The notes: generated from the letters alone by a model not told the origin. 64,000 nt of DNA from JACVRW01 sp963819635 (GCA_963819635.1 CAWFWX010000012.1:124001-188000); one strand, 5' to 3'; shown: positions 24,218 to 32,941, counted from the first letter of the stretch. Numbers and translations: made by a program.

Positions 24218-26067
24218 TAGGCGGGCTTCCGCTCGCCCTCGTAGGTCATGAGTCCCTTTTGGTGGCGGGTGTTGGGCTCGTACTGGGGCGCGCGGCGACC
24301 GGCGCCGCCCTGCCAGCCGGGATTGATCTCGAACTCGCGGAGCGTCCAATAGATCGCTCCGGACAGGACCGGCGAGCGGTCGATCACGTCGATCGTGCGC
24401 TGCGCGTGGAAGGTCTGGAACGGGTAGCCGCCCTTGAGGTCGGGCGGCGCCTCGGCCAGCTCGGGCCGGCCCTCCGCGCCCCACTCGGTCATGACGATCG
24501 CCTTGCTCGGGTAGAGGTCGCGCAGCTCGTAGAGGTAGGGCTCGAGGAGGCTGAAGTCGTCCACCCAGCGATACCAGCCGAAGTACTGGTTCAGCCCGAT
24601 CATGTCGAACGAGTGGTAGGTGAACTGCTCGGCGTAGCCCGGCCGGCCCTTGATGTCGACGGAGATCGGCAGCGTGGGGTCGATCACCCGCGCCTGAGCC
24701 TGCGCCTCGAGGAGGAAGCGCTTCGTGGCCGGCTTCTGGTCCGGCGTGAAGCTCAGCTCGTTCGCCACGGAGTGCGTCAGCACCGACGGGTGATTGCGCG
24801 CCTCGGTGACCGTGCGCCGCACGGTCGCCAGCGCGCGCTCGCGTTCCTTCGGCTGCTTGAGCAGCTGCGCCCCCGTGTCGCGCTGCCAGACCGGGGCCTG
24901 GCTCCAGACCATGATCCCGGCGCGGTCGAAGCGGTCCAGCAGACGGTCGTTGATCAGGTAGTGCGCGCGCGTGATGTTGGCGCCGAGGTCCTTCAGGTCG
25001 GCAACGATGCGGTCCATGTCCGTGTTCGTGAGCGCGGCGCCCGACCCCGGCATGTCCTCGTGGATCGACGCGCCGCGGAACTGGATGCGGCGGTTGTTGA
25101 GGAACAGGTGGCCGCCCTTCACCTCCACCGAACGCAGGCCGATCCGGCGGCGCTCGCGCTGGACGACGCGGCCCCGCTCGCGCAGCGTGAACGCCGCGGT
25201 GTAGAGACGCGGGTCGTCGGGCGACCACAGCTGCGGCGCCGGAACCGGCATGGACAGCCCGATCCGGCGGCGCTCATAGCGCTGCGCGGGCAGCCGGAAG
25301 GTCTTCGTGGTGGTGCGCCCGCCCGGTGCGCGCAGGCGCACCTCCAGCGAGGGCCGGATCGCGCCGGCGGCGCGGCGCTCGAGGACGCCGTCCAGCAGCA
25401 GCTCGGCATCGCAGCCACTAGCCGGGCCCCTGCAGCGGACGCGCGACATCGTGCCGAGGTCCGCGATGTGCGCCGGGCCGGCGGGCACGAGCCTCACGGG
25501 GCGCACGATCCCGTTCCAGTTCCACCAGGCCTCGGGCAGCTTCGGGTTCTTGCGCCCGTCCACGATCACGACGAGCTCGTTCGACTGGCCCGGGCGGAGC
25601 CCCCGCGCCGGGACCGTGAACGGCGTGTACGGATCCACGTTGCGCCCGACACGCCGGCCGTTGAGGATCACCGCGGCGTTGCGGCGCACGCTGTCGAAGC
25701 GGATCAGCCAGCTGAACCCGCGCGGAGTGGGCGGGCCGGGGAAGGTGATCCGGTAGCGGCGCACGGTCCCGGGATAGAGCGACGGCAGGGCGCGCGTGTC
25801 GAACACGCTCGGCACGCGCGTGCGGTGCCAGTCGCCCGCCTCCTGCGCGCCTCGGCCCGCCGGCGAGCTGGGTGCGGGGGCCGGCTCGCCCTCGGGGGAG
25901 GTCTCCTCCGGAGGAGCGGGCTGCGGCGGCGCGGGAGCGGCCGGCTCTACGCGCACCTCCCAGCCGCTCGACAGCGTCCGCTCGGACGGAACGGCGCGCT
26001 GCGCGACCGCGGCCGATGGCAGCGCCAGCGCGAGCAGAGCCGTGGTGGTGGCGACGGCGCGCGACAT
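24172..26067 (-). CDS. Secreted glycoside hydrolase family 2 enzyme
   Basis: 631 aa from ATG 26067. Signal peptide MSRAVATTTALLALALPSAAVA, a Pro/Glu-rich linker, then the GH2 sugar-binding domain (VILNGRRVGRN), immunoglobulin-like domain (LRSVEVKGGHLFLNNRRIQFRG) and TIM barrel. The acid/base Glu lies in HSVANELSF and the nucleophile in IVMTEWGAEG. It belongs to the beta-glucuronidase/beta-galactosidase/mannosidase clan; the exact sugar is not determined. It is divergent from the antiporter gene (51 bases between starts) and overlaps the ASCH gene tail to tail. Confidence 0.92.
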   Translation of the reverse strand: MSRAVATTTALLALALPSAAVAQRAVPSERTLSSGWEVRVEPAAPAPPQPAPPEETSPEGEPAPAPSSPAGRGAQEAGDWHRTRVPSVFDTRALPSLYPGTVRRYRITFPGPPTPRGFSWLIRFDSVRRNAAVILNGRRVGRNVDPYTPFTVPARGLRPGQSNELVVIVDGRKNPKLPEAWWNWNGIVRPVRLVPAGPAHIADLGTMSRVRCRGPASGCDAELLLDGVLERRAAGAIRPSLEVRLRAPGGRTTTKTFRLPAQRYERRRIGLSMPVPAPQLWSPDDPRLYTAAFTLRERGRVVQRERRRIGLRSVEVKGGHLFLNNRRIQFRGASIHEDMPGSGAALTNTDMDRIVADLKDLGANITRAHYLINDRLLDRFDRAGIMVWSQAPVWQRDTGAQLLKQPKERERALATVRRTVTEARNHPSVLTHSVANELSFTPDQKPATKRFLLEAQAQARVIDPTLPISVDIKGRPGYAEQFTYHSFDMIGLNQYFGWYRWVDDFSLLEPYLYELRDLYPSKAIVMTEWGAEGRPELAEAPPDLKGGYPFQTFHAQRTIDVIDRSPVLSGAIYWTLREFEINPGWQGGAGRRAPQYEPNTRHQKGLMTYEGERKPAYYLLRDRFRATPLYP

Positions 26068-26118
26068 GAGCGGACCACCGTAGCCATTCCCGGCGGCACC
26101 GTCTGACAAGGTTCGCGC

Positions 26119-27345
26119 GTGCCGCCTGTAGCCGCAGGGGTCGAGTTCCTCGACGCGCCCCTCGCCGCTTTCGGTGTGCTGCTGGTGCTGGGCGCCCTCA
26201 TCTCGGGGCTCGCCGGGCGGAGCTTCCTCTCGCTCGCCGCGGTCTTCGTGGTGGCCGGCTTCGCCCTCGGCGAGGGTGGGAGCGGCCTGATCGAGTTCGA
26301 CCCGACGTCCGGGTTCGTCCAGGGACTCGCGATCGTCGCGCTGATCCTGATCCTGTTCCGCGACGGGCTCGAGGTGGAGCAGGAGATGCTTCAGGAGGCG
26401 TGGCACCTGCCGCTCCGCAAGCTCGTCCTCGCCATGCCCATCACCGCGGCGTTGGTCGCGCTCGCCACGCACGCGCTCACCGACCTCGGCTGGACCGAGT
26501 CGTTCCTCGTCGGCGCGCTCCTGTCTCCCACCGATCCCGTTCTGTCATCCGCGATCGTGAACAACCCGCGCGTGCCGCGCCTGATTCGGCACTCGCTCAA
26601 CCTGGAGTCGGGGCTGAACGACGGCCTGGCGCTGCCCGCGGTGCTCGCCTTGACGGCGTCGGCAGCCGGCGACGACGACTTCAACTGGTGGCAGTTCGTG
26701 ATCCAGGACGTCCTGGTGGGCGTCGCCACCGGCCTGGTGGTCGCGTTCGTCGCGTCGCGGCTGATGCCGGGCGGCCGGGCGCTCGGGCACGAGATCAGCA
26801 GGCATCAGAAGGCGCTGTACGCGCTCGGGGTCGCCTTCACGGCCTACGGCACGGCGACCCTGCCGCCGGAGGGGAACGGCCTGATCGCGGTCTTCGTGGC
26901 GGCGATCGCATTCGGGATCTGGCGTCCGGACATCGCCACCTGCTTCCAGGTGCAGTCGGAGGACGTCGTGGAGCTGGTGACGCTCGGGGTGTTCGTCGTC
27001 TTCGGGGCGATCCTCACGCTCGACGGCCTGTTCGACGACGGCTGGGCGTCCGTGGGGATCGTGGCCTTCACGCTGCTCGTGGCGCGGCCGGTGGCGGTGT
27101 TCGCGGCGCTCACGGGGAGCACGCAGGTCGACGTGGCGGAGAAGGCGTTCATGTCGTGGTTCGGCCCCAAGGGCGTCGCGACGATGGCGTTCGCCCTGTT
27201 CGTGCTCGGGTCCCAGGCCGGCGAGGCGGAGCGCGTCTTCAACATCGCCGCCCTCTGCGTGCTCGTCTCGATCGTCGCCCACGGCCTGACCGACCACCCC
27301 GGGGCGGAGTGGATCGCGCGGCGCGAACAGCGAAAAAAGAAGTGA
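26119..27345 (+). CDS. CPA1-family Na+(K+)/H+ antiporter
   Basis: 408 aa from GTG 26119 with about 12 TM segments. The transport core motif SPTDPVLSSAIVNN and ESGLNDGLALPAVLA (conserved Asp in the GLNDGxALP loop) place it in the NhaP/CPA1 cation:proton antiporters. The C-terminus is short and Lys-rich (REQRKKK) without a large cytosolic regulatory domain. It exchanges monovalent cations for protons in pH and salt homeostasis. It stands alone; the downstream spacer to the LPFTG gene contains a hairpin that may end or attenuate transcription. Confidence 0.93.
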   Translation: MPPVAAGVEFLDAPLAAFGVLLVLGALISGLAGRSFLSLAAVFVVAGFALGEGGSGLIEFDPTSGFVQGLAIVALILILFRDGLEVEQEMLQEAWHLPLRKLVLAMPITAALVALATHALTDLGWTESFLVGALLSPTDPVLSSAIVNNPRVPRLIRHSLNLESGLNDGLALPAVLALTASAAGDDDFNWWQFVIQDVLVGVATGLVVAFVASRLMPGGRALGHEISRHQKALYALGVAFTAYGTATLPPEGNGLIAVFVAAIAFGIWRPDIATCFQVQSEDVVELVTLGVFVVFGAILTLDGLFDDGWASVGIVAFTLLVARPVAVFAALTGSTQVDVAEKAFMSWFGPKGVATMAFALFVLGSQAGEAERVFNIAALCVLVSIVAHGLTDHPGAEWIARREQRKKK

Positions 27346-27379
27346 GGCAATCGGTCGTATCGGGGTAGTAGGGTGCAGG

Positions 27380-27396
27380 CGCCCCTGGCAGGGGCG
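27380..27396. promoter_or_regulatory. GC hairpin in leader of LPFTG gene
   Basis: CGCCCCT-GGC-AGGGGCG forms a perfect 7-bp stem with 3-nt loop, followed by TGGGGAAAATTCAATTG, the most AT-rich stretch nearby, and then a GGGGGG ribosome-binding tract before ATG 27424. It could be a weak terminator for the antiporter gene or part of the leader of the surface protein; which one cannot be decided. Confidence 0.45.
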
Positions 27397-27423
27397 TGGG
27401 GAAAATTCAATTGGGGGGCTTCC

Positions 27424-28116
27424 ATGCTTAATGTGCGTTCGCGCGCGGGGGTGATCGCGGTCACGACCAGCGCTGTTCTCGTCGGTCTGCCGGTGGTCGC
27501 GTTCGGTCAGGTTCCGGGCGTGCAGCAGGTCGTCGGCGGCGTGACCGAGACCGCGAACAGCATCGTTCAGGCCCCCGTGGCCCCGCCGCCGCTTCCCGCC
27601 CCGCCCGTGCCCGTGCCGGCCGTGCCCAAGGCGCCCGCCGCGCCCGCGCCGCCCGCGCAGGTCCAGGTCCCCGCGCCTCCGTCCGCGGCTCCGAAGCCGG
27701 CCGCGCAGGCGCCCGCCGCGCAGGCGCCGGCCGCGGCCAACCCCGGTTCCTCGCAGGCACGCAGCTCCGGCGCTGCCTCACAGCGCTCCGCGAGCGGTGG
27801 CAAGGCGGCGGCTCGTCGCAGCGCGACGGCTGCCGAGCGCGCCGCCAAGGGTGACGGCCGCCGCGGCGATGGTGTGAAGGCCACGGCGTCCGGCGACGCC
27901 GGGTCCGCGCCCGCCGACGAGGCCGGCGCGGGGTCGGACGTGGCAATCGCGAGCCAGGCGGCCGACGCGCTGCCGGACGACGCGAGCCCCGCCAAGCTCC
28001 CCTTCACGGGTCTCCAGCTCGCCCTGATGGCGCTCGCGGGCGCGGTGGCGCTCGCCGGCGGCGTGGCGCTGCGACGGGGCGTCCTCAGGTCGCAGCGCGC
28101 GGGTATCGTGCCGTGA
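27424..28116 (+). CDS. LPFTG cell-wall-anchored Pro/Ala-rich surface protein
   Basis: 230 aa. ATG 27424 follows a GGGGGG tract. The signal peptide (GVIAVTTSAVLVGLPVVAFG) leads to a Pro/Ala-rich stalk (VAPPPLPAPPVPVPAVPKAP) and a basic Ala/Arg/Ser region, both low complexity. The C-terminus is a textbook sortase signal: LPFTG at 192-196, hydrophobic LALMALAGAVALAGGVAL, then positive RRGVLRSQR. A sortase would link it covalently to peptidoglycan. No sortase gene is in the window. It directly precedes a cupin gene (stop TGA immediately followed by ATG) and the ccmEF genes, an unexpected arrangement for a wall protein. Confidence 0.9.
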   Translation: MLNVRSRAGVIAVTTSAVLVGLPVVAFGQVPGVQQVVGGVTETANSIVQAPVAPPPLPAPPVPVPAVPKAPAAPAPPAQVQVPAPPSAAPKPAAQAPAAQAPAAANPGSSQARSSGAASQRSASGGKAAARRSATAAERAAKGDGRRGDGVKATASGDAGSAPADEAGAGSDVAIASQAADALPDDASPAKLPFTGLQLALMALAGAVALAGGVALRRGVLRSQRAGIVP

Positions 28117-28440
28117 ATGGAGACCTGGGACCTCGCTTCGCTTGATGTAGAGCCGCATCAGCCGGAGGTGCTGCGGAGCGACCCCGAGGCGCGGGCCATC
28201 GCGATCAACCTCCCGGCCGGCGAGCAGCTCCAGGAGCATCAGGTCCACGAGCGCGCATGGCTCGTCGTGGCCGGCGGCGAGGTGGAGGTCGAGCAGGACG
28301 GGGCGTCCGTGTCGGGCGGCCCGGGCCTGGTAGCGCACTTCGACCCGAACGAGCGCCACGAGGTGCGCGCCACGAGCGACGCGCGCATCCTGCTGTTCCT
28401 GGCGCCGTGGCCGGGCGAGGGCCACCCGAGCCAGCGCTAG
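28117..28440 (+). CDS. Small cupin-domain protein
   Basis: 107 aa. The cupin core is LPAGEQLQEHQVHERAWLVVAGG and GPGLVAHFDPNERHEVRA, giving an approximate EHxxH metal site plus the second His. Single-domain cupins bind metals and small ligands and serve as enzymes or sensors; no specific role can be named. Start ATG 28117 follows the preceding TGA without a base between, implying coupling; the next gene starts 10 bases after its TAG. Confidence 0.88.
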   Translation: METWDLASLDVEPHQPEVLRSDPEARAIAINLPAGEQLQEHQVHERAWLVVAGGEVEVEQDGASVSGGPGLVAHFDPNERHEVRATSDARILLFLAPWPGEGHPSQR

Positions 28441-28450
28441 CATCCGGTTC

Positions 28451-28843
28451 GTGGACCCCACGCGCAAGCGCAAGCTGCGGCTTGTCGTCGCCCTAACGGC
28501 TGCCGTGCTCCTCGCGACGGCGCTCATCTACACGAGCTTCAGCGCCTCGACGGAGGCGAGCAAGCCGAGCGAGCTCAAGCCGGGGCGCTCCTACGAGCTG
28601 ACCGGCAAGGTCGTCAAGGACTCGATCAGCCACCGCGGCGACGACCTCCGCTTCCGCGTCCGCGACCGCGACGGGACCGCCTCGGTCCCGGTCGAGTACA
28701 CCGGCGTCGTACCCGACCCGTTCCGGGAGGGCCGCGAGGTGATCGTCTCCGGCGAGCTGCAGAACGGGACGTTCGTCGCCGAGCGTGACTCGCTCGTGAC
28801 GAAGTGCCCGTCGAAGTTCACGAAGGACGAGCAGTCGAGCTGA
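28451..28843 (+). CDS. ccmE: CcmE heme chaperone, Cys-type variant
   Basis: 130 aa. An N-terminal TM helix (LRLVVALTAAVLLATALIY) anchors a beta-barrel OB domain (YELTGKVVKDSISHRGDDLRFRV, DPFREGREVIVSGEL). CcmE receives heme covalently and hands it to CcmF for attachment to cytochrome c. The usual heme-binding motif HxxxY is replaced here by C119-P-S-K-F123. A CxxxY version is known in some archaea and bacteria; Phe in place of Tyr is a further change. GTG 28451 start. The TGA stop is followed one base later by the ccmF ATG. The remaining heme-transfer genes ccmABCD are not in this window. Confidence 0.92.
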   Translation: MDPTRKRKLRLVVALTAAVLLATALIYTSFSASTEASKPSELKPGRSYELTGKVVKDSISHRGDDLRFRVRDRDGTASVPVEYTGVVPDPFREGREVIVSGELQNGTFVAERDSLVTKCPSKFTKDEQSS

Positions 28844-28844
28844 A

Positions 28845-31004
28845 ATGGCGGGCGTCGGGGCTGCCTGCCTGGTCGTCGCGCTGCTGACGGCCGCCTACGC
28901 CGTCGGCGCCTCGCTGTACGGCGCGCGCAGCGGGCGCCGCGAGTGGGTCACGTCGGGCCGCCGCGCCATCTATTGCATCGCGGCGCTCTGCCTGGCGGCC
29001 TTCGGCGTGCTCGAGGCCGCCTTCCTGCGCTCCGACTTCTCCTTCGCCCTGGTGGCCGAGGGCTCGTCGACGAGCACCCCGACCTTCTACAAGGTGACCG
29101 CTCTCTGGGCGACCCAGGACGGCTCGCTGCTCCTCTGGGTCACGCTCCTGTCGCTGTTCTCGACGACGGTCCTGTTCCTGACGCGCCGCTCGCTGCGCGA
29201 CATCGCGCCGTACGCGACCGCGGTCCTCGCCTGCGTTGCCGGCTTCTTCCTGCTTCTGATGGTGGTCTGGGAGAACCCGTTCGACACGCTCGCCATGCCG
29301 CCGGCGGAGGGCGCCGGGCTGAACCCGCTGCTCCGCCACCCGGCGATGATGATCCACCCGCCGATGCTCTACACCGGCTACGTCGGCTTCTCGATCCCGT
29401 TCGCGTTCGCCATCGGGGCGCTCGCGGCACGTCGCACAGGGGCGGACTGGATCCGGGCCACGCGCCGCTTCGCGCTGGTCGCCTGGACCTTCCTCGGCAC
29501 GGGCATCATGCTCGGCGCGCTCTGGTCCTACACGGAGCTCGGCTGGGGCGGGTACTGGGCCTGGGATCCGGTCGAGAACGCGTCCCTGATGCCCTGGCTG
29601 GTGGGCACGGCGTTCCTGCACTCGATCATTGTTCAGGAGAAGCGCGGGATGCTGAAGATCTGGAACGTGTCGCTGATCTGCGCGACCTTCACGCTCGCGC
29701 TGATCGGCACCTTCCTCGTGCGGAGCGGGATCCTCGACTCGATCCACGCGTTCGGCGCCTCCACGATCGGGGTTCAGTTCCTGATCTTCATCGGCCTTGT
29801 GGTCGCGCTCTCGGCGGTCCTCATCATCACGCGGCTGCCGCTGCTCCGCTCGGAGGCGAGGCTCGACTCGCTGCTCTCGCGCGAGGCGTTCTTCCTGCTC
29901 AACAACCTGGTGCTCGTGGGGCTCTGCCTCGTGATCATGTGGGGCACGTTCTTCCCACTGATCTCGGAGGCGATCACGGGCACGGAGGCGAGCGTCGGCC
30001 CGCCCTGGTTCAACCGGCTGGTCACGCCGCTGGCGCTCGTCCTTGTGCTGCTCACCGGCATCGGGCCGATGCTGGCGTGGCGGCGCTTCACGCCTGGCTC
30101 GCTGCGGCGGATCCTGACAGTGCCGCTCGTGGTGGTCGCGATCACGCTCGTCGCGCTGCTGGCGCTGACCGACGCGGCCGACAGCCCGCCCTCACTCGCG
30201 ATGTTCTGCCTTGTCGCCTTCGTTCTGGCCGCCGTCGGGCAGGAGCTGTGGCGGGGCACCGCGGCGCGCCGCACGATGAGCGGCGAGTCCTGGCCGCGTG
30301 CTCTCGCGCGGCTGACCGGCCGCAACCGGCGCCGCTACGGCGGCTACCTGGTGCACGCCGGGATAGCGGTGCTGTTCCTGGGCGTGGCGGCGTCTTCGGC
30401 GTTCGTCGACCAGCGCGACGTGCGGCTCTCGCCGGGCGACTCGTTCGAGGTGAACGGCTATCAGGTGACCTACCGCGAGGCCACCGCCAAGCTCGGCGGC
30501 GACTCGTCGGGCACCGGGGCGCCGATCTCGTTCGGCGCGGTGCTGGACGTGCGCAAGGACGGCAAGCACTTCGTCATGCGCCCCTCGCGCAACTACTACT
30601 CGAGCGGCGACCCCTCGCTCGGCACCATCTCGCGCTTCTTCGAGGGCGAGGCGACCAGCGAGGTCGACGTCCGCTGGGGCCTGACGCGCGATTTCTGGCT
30701 GGCCGTGCGCCCCGACATCGGCTCGCTCGAGCGGCCGATCCGCGAGGCGGACGCCAAGTTCGCCGACTCGCCCGGCGACGTGCAGGCGCTGATCGTCGCG
30801 GCGCTGGCCGAGCGCTACCGCAGCGATCCGCCGCCGGCCGCGTTCCGGGCGATCGCCTCGCCGCTCGTCGTGTGGATCTGGATCGGAGGAGCGATCGTGG
30901 TGCTCGGCGCGCTGATCGCGGCCTGGCCCTCGCCCGAGGCGCGGCTCCGCCGCGTGCGCTCGCTCTACTCGGCCCGCCTCGGCCGAGAGCTCTCGCGCGC
31001 GTAG
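28845..31004 (+). CDS. ccmF: CcmF/NrfE-type cytochrome c heme lyase
   Basis: 719-aa polytopic membrane protein. The tryptophan-rich WWD heme-handling motif is GWGGYWAWDPVENASLMPWL, and conserved external His residues lie in LRHPAMMIHPPMLYTGY and GTAFLHS. A large extracytoplasmic domain lies toward the C-terminus (FEVNGYQVTYREATAKLGGDS) before the last TM helix. It takes heme from CcmE and ligates it to apocytochrome cysteines, working with CcmH, whose gene is near 2.3 kb. It is located directly after ccmE and before a CcmI-like gene, forming one transcription unit. Confidence 0.96.
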   Translation: MAGVGAACLVVALLTAAYAVGASLYGARSGRREWVTSGRRAIYCIAALCLAAFGVLEAAFLRSDFSFALVAEGSSTSTPTFYKVTALWATQDGSLLLWVTLLSLFSTTVLFLTRRSLRDIAPYATAVLACVAGFFLLLMVVWENPFDTLAMPPAEGAGLNPLLRHPAMMIHPPMLYTGYVGFSIPFAFAIGALAARRTGADWIRATRRFALVAWTFLGTGIMLGALWSYTELGWGGYWAWDPVENASLMPWLVGTAFLHSIIVQEKRGMLKIWNVSLICATFTLALIGTFLVRSGILDSIHAFGASTIGVQFLIFIGLVVALSAVLIITRLPLLRSEARLDSLLSREAFFLLNNLVLVGLCLVIMWGTFFPLISEAITGTEASVGPPWFNRLVTPLALVLVLLTGIGPMLAWRRFTPGSLRRILTVPLVVVAITLVALLALTDAADSPPSLAMFCLVAFVLAAVGQELWRGTAARRTMSGESWPRALARLTGRNRRRYGGYLVHAGIAVLFLGVAASSAFVDQRDVRLSPGDSFEVNGYQVTYREATAKLGGDSSGTGAPISFGAVLDVRKDGKHFVMRPSRNYYSSGDPSLGTISRFFEGEATSEVDVRWGLTRDFWLAVRPDIGSLERPIREADAKFADSPGDVQALIVAALAERYRSDPPPAAFRAIASPLVVWIWIGGAIVVLGALIAAWPSPEARLRRVRSLYSARLGRELSRA

Positions 31005-31010
31005 GCGCCC

Positions 31011-31310
31011 GTGGAGTACGTCCTCGCCCTGCTGGTCCTGGCGCTGCTCGTCGCCGCCGTGCTGTCCGTGCCGCTGCGCCGCCGAGGCGAGGAGGAGCGT
31101 CGCGAGGAGACTCGCCTCGCCGAGCTGCTCGCCGCGAAGGAGGCGAAGTACCGCGAGATCCGCGACGCCGAGCTGGACCACCAGATGGGCAAGCTCTCCC
31201 GCGACGACTGGCGCGCCGTGGACCGCGACCTGCGCGGCGAGGCGATCGAGATCCTCCGCGAGCTGGACCGGCTGGAGGGACGCACGCCGGACGGCGGAAT
31301 GGACCGCTAA
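31011..31310 (+). CDS. Short membrane-anchored CcmI-like cytochrome c assembly protein
   Basis: 99 aa from GTG 31011. One TM helix (VLALLVLALLVAAVLSVPL) then a charged helical region EEERREETRLAELLAAKEAKY and REIRDAELDHQMGKLSRDDW, typical of the N-terminal domain of CcmI/CycH, which helps present apocytochrome to CcmF/CcmH. The long TPR domain of full CcmI is absent; such short versions are usual in Gram-positive-like lineages. It follows ccmF after 6 bases and is the last gene before a palindrome with a T tract. Confidence 0.82.
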   Translation: MEYVLALLVLALLVAAVLSVPLRRRGEEERREETRLAELLAAKEAKYREIRDAELDHQMGKLSRDDWRAVDRDLRGEAIEILRELDRLEGRTPDGGMDR

Positions 31311-31320
31311 CCGAATTGTT

Positions 31321-31339
31321 AAGGGTCTGACCCCCTTTT
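31321..31339. terminator. GGGTCTGACCC palindrome with T-run, possible terminator
   Basis: AAGGGTCTGACCCCCTTTTG: arms AAGGG and CCCTT around TCTGA, followed by TTTT. It stands 10 bases after the ccmI-like stop and upstream of secG, the right place for a Rho-independent terminator on the plus strand. The same core occurs in the nested palindrome at 23581-23617, so it may instead be a copy of a dispersed repeat recruited as a terminator. Confidence 0.55.
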
Positions 31340-31361
31340 GGATCGCTAGCCTTCGAGCGCG

Positions 31362-31586
31362 ATGGAAGCGATTCTCAGCGGCCTCCAGGTGATCCTTGCG
31401 GTCATCGTCATCGTCCTGATCCTGCTGCACTCCGGCAAGGATGCGGGTCTGTCCGGTGCGTTCGGAGTCGGAACCGGGGCGGGCCCCTTCGGCGGCGGCT
31501 CGCTGGTGGAGCGGAACCTGAACCGCTGGACGGTCTTCTTCGCGCTCCTGTTCGTGGCGAACATCTTCGTACTGCTGAAGATCTAG
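31362..31586 (+). CDS. secG: Protein translocase subunit SecG
   Basis: 74 aa with two TM helices (QVILAVIVIVLILLHSG and WTVFFALLFVANIFVLLKI) joined by the Gly-rich loop AGLSGAFGVGTGAGPFGGGSLVERNLNR, a classic SecG. It assists SecYEA in protein export. Start ATG 31362. Its TAG (31584-31586) shares CTAG with the stop of pmbA on the other strand. In many genomes secG lies after tpiA/pgk; here it is separate. Confidence 0.94.
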   Translation: MEAILSGLQVILAVIVIVLILLHSGKDAGLSGAFGVGTGAGPFGGGSLVERNLNRWTVFFALLFVANIFVLLKI

Positions 31587-32941
31587 CCCGCGGCGTCCGT
31601 AAACCGGACCGCGTCCGCCTGCAGGGCCGGGCAGACGACTCCGTAGGCGAAGCGGCGGCCGTAGAACTCGCCGTCGCTGGTGAGCTTCTGCTCGCGGCTC
31701 AGCGCCTGGGTGCGCGACAGGATGCCGAGCACGCTGTCCGTGAGCCGGAGGTCGCGCAGGGGGCGGGTCACCCGGCCGTCCTCGATCAGGAAGGTGCCGT
31801 CGCGGGTCACCGCGGTGATCAGCGTCTCCATGGGGCGGACGACGTTCGCGTACCAGAGCCGGGTCACGTACACGCCGCGCTCGACGCGCGAGCACAGCTC
31901 GGCCTCGTCGACGGCGCCGCCGCCGGCCAGGACCAGGTTGGTGGGGTGGGGGCCCGCCGAGTCACCGCCCGGGGCCAGGGCGTGGCCGGTCGTGCTCGCG
32001 CCCTCGATCGCCGCGCTCCGGATGTCGTGCGCGACGCCCTTCGCCACCCCGTCCTGGATCAGCGGCATCGGGGCCTTCCGCGAGCCCTCGGCATCGAAGG
32101 AGCGCGGCAGCGTCCTCGGGTGGCCGGGCGAGTCGGCGAGGTTGACCTGTGCGGCCGCGACCCTCTCGTCGATCCGGCCGTCGAGCGCACCGCGGCCCTC
32201 GGCGTGCGCGAGCCCGTTGAACGCGCAGCCCGCGAGCAGGTCGCACAGCCAGCCGACCGCCTGCGGCTCGAAGACGACCGGGTACTCGCCCGGCGGAAGC
32301 TCGGCCGGCTCCCCGGCGGCGAGCGCCTTGCGCGCGGCCCGCTCGGCCAGGTCGCGCGCATCGATCGCGCCCACACCCACCGCGCTCTCGGCCGCGAAGC
32401 CGCTCCGGCCGCTCGGCGCGATGCAGATGACCTTCATGTAGGCGTCGGTCCGGCGTTCCGATCCGCCGCCCTCGTCCGCGAGCGCCCACCCCTGCTTCTG
32501 CTCGGCGACGGTCCAGATCCCGTGGGCCTCGACACCGCGCTCATGGGCCACCTCGAACGTGTCTGTGAGGGCCGCGGCCCCGCGGGCGGGATCGAGCTCG
32601 GCGGCTTCCGGGTCGAAGGGGTTCCCGAGGAGCACCGCGTCGAATTCGGGGTTGAAGCCGGGAAAGCGGCCTTCGCCGGAGACCGCCGCCGCGCCGGCCG
32701 CGAGCCTCGCCCGGGCAGCGCACTCGCGCAGCGACACGTCGTCGACCGCGTTGGTCGACGCCCGGCCTACATGCCCCTGGAAGGGGACCACGATCTCGAC
32801 GGTCACGTCGTCGATTGCGGTCGCCTGCGTGGGCCGGCTGGCTGCGAAGCGCAGCATCAGCGAGCGCTCATGCGTCACGAGAGCGAAGGCATCCGGACCG
32901 CCCTCCTCGGCGGCTCGCTCGGCGATCTCGTCCGGGATCAC
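31583..32941 (-). CDS. pmbA: TldE/PmbA-type metalloprotease subunit
   Basis: 452 aa, partner of TldD in the TldD/TldE protease that processes small peptides such as microcin precursors. TldE lacks the metal-binding HExxxH, and none is seen here. FPGFNPEFDAVLLGNPFDPE, STTGHALAPGGDSAGPHPTN and GGGAVDEAELCSRVERGVYV match the family, including the C-terminal LRLTDSVLGIL. Start GTG 32941 overlaps the tldD TGA as GTGA, so the two subunits are translated together. The target peptide is unknown; no RiPP precursor was recognised in the neighbourhood. Confidence 0.92.
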   Translation of the reverse strand: MIPDEIAERAAEEGGPDAFALVTHERSLMLRFAASRPTQATAIDDVTVEIVVPFQGHVGRASTNAVDDVSLRECAARARLAAGAAAVSGEGRFPGFNPEFDAVLLGNPFDPEAAELDPARGAAALTDTFEVAHERGVEAHGIWTVAEQKQGWALADEGGGSERRTDAYMKVICIAPSGRSGFAAESAVGVGAIDARDLAERAARKALAAGEPAELPPGEYPVVFEPQAVGWLCDLLAGCAFNGLAHAEGRGALDGRIDERVAAAQVNLADSPGHPRTLPRSFDAEGSRKAPMPLIQDGVAKGVAHDIRSAAIEGASTTGHALAPGGDSAGPHPTNLVLAGGGAVDEAELCSRVERGVYVTRLWYANVVRPMETLITAVTRDGTFLIEDGRVTRPLRDLRLTDSVLGILSRTQALSREQKLTSDGEFYGRRFAYGVVCPALQADAVRFTDAAG

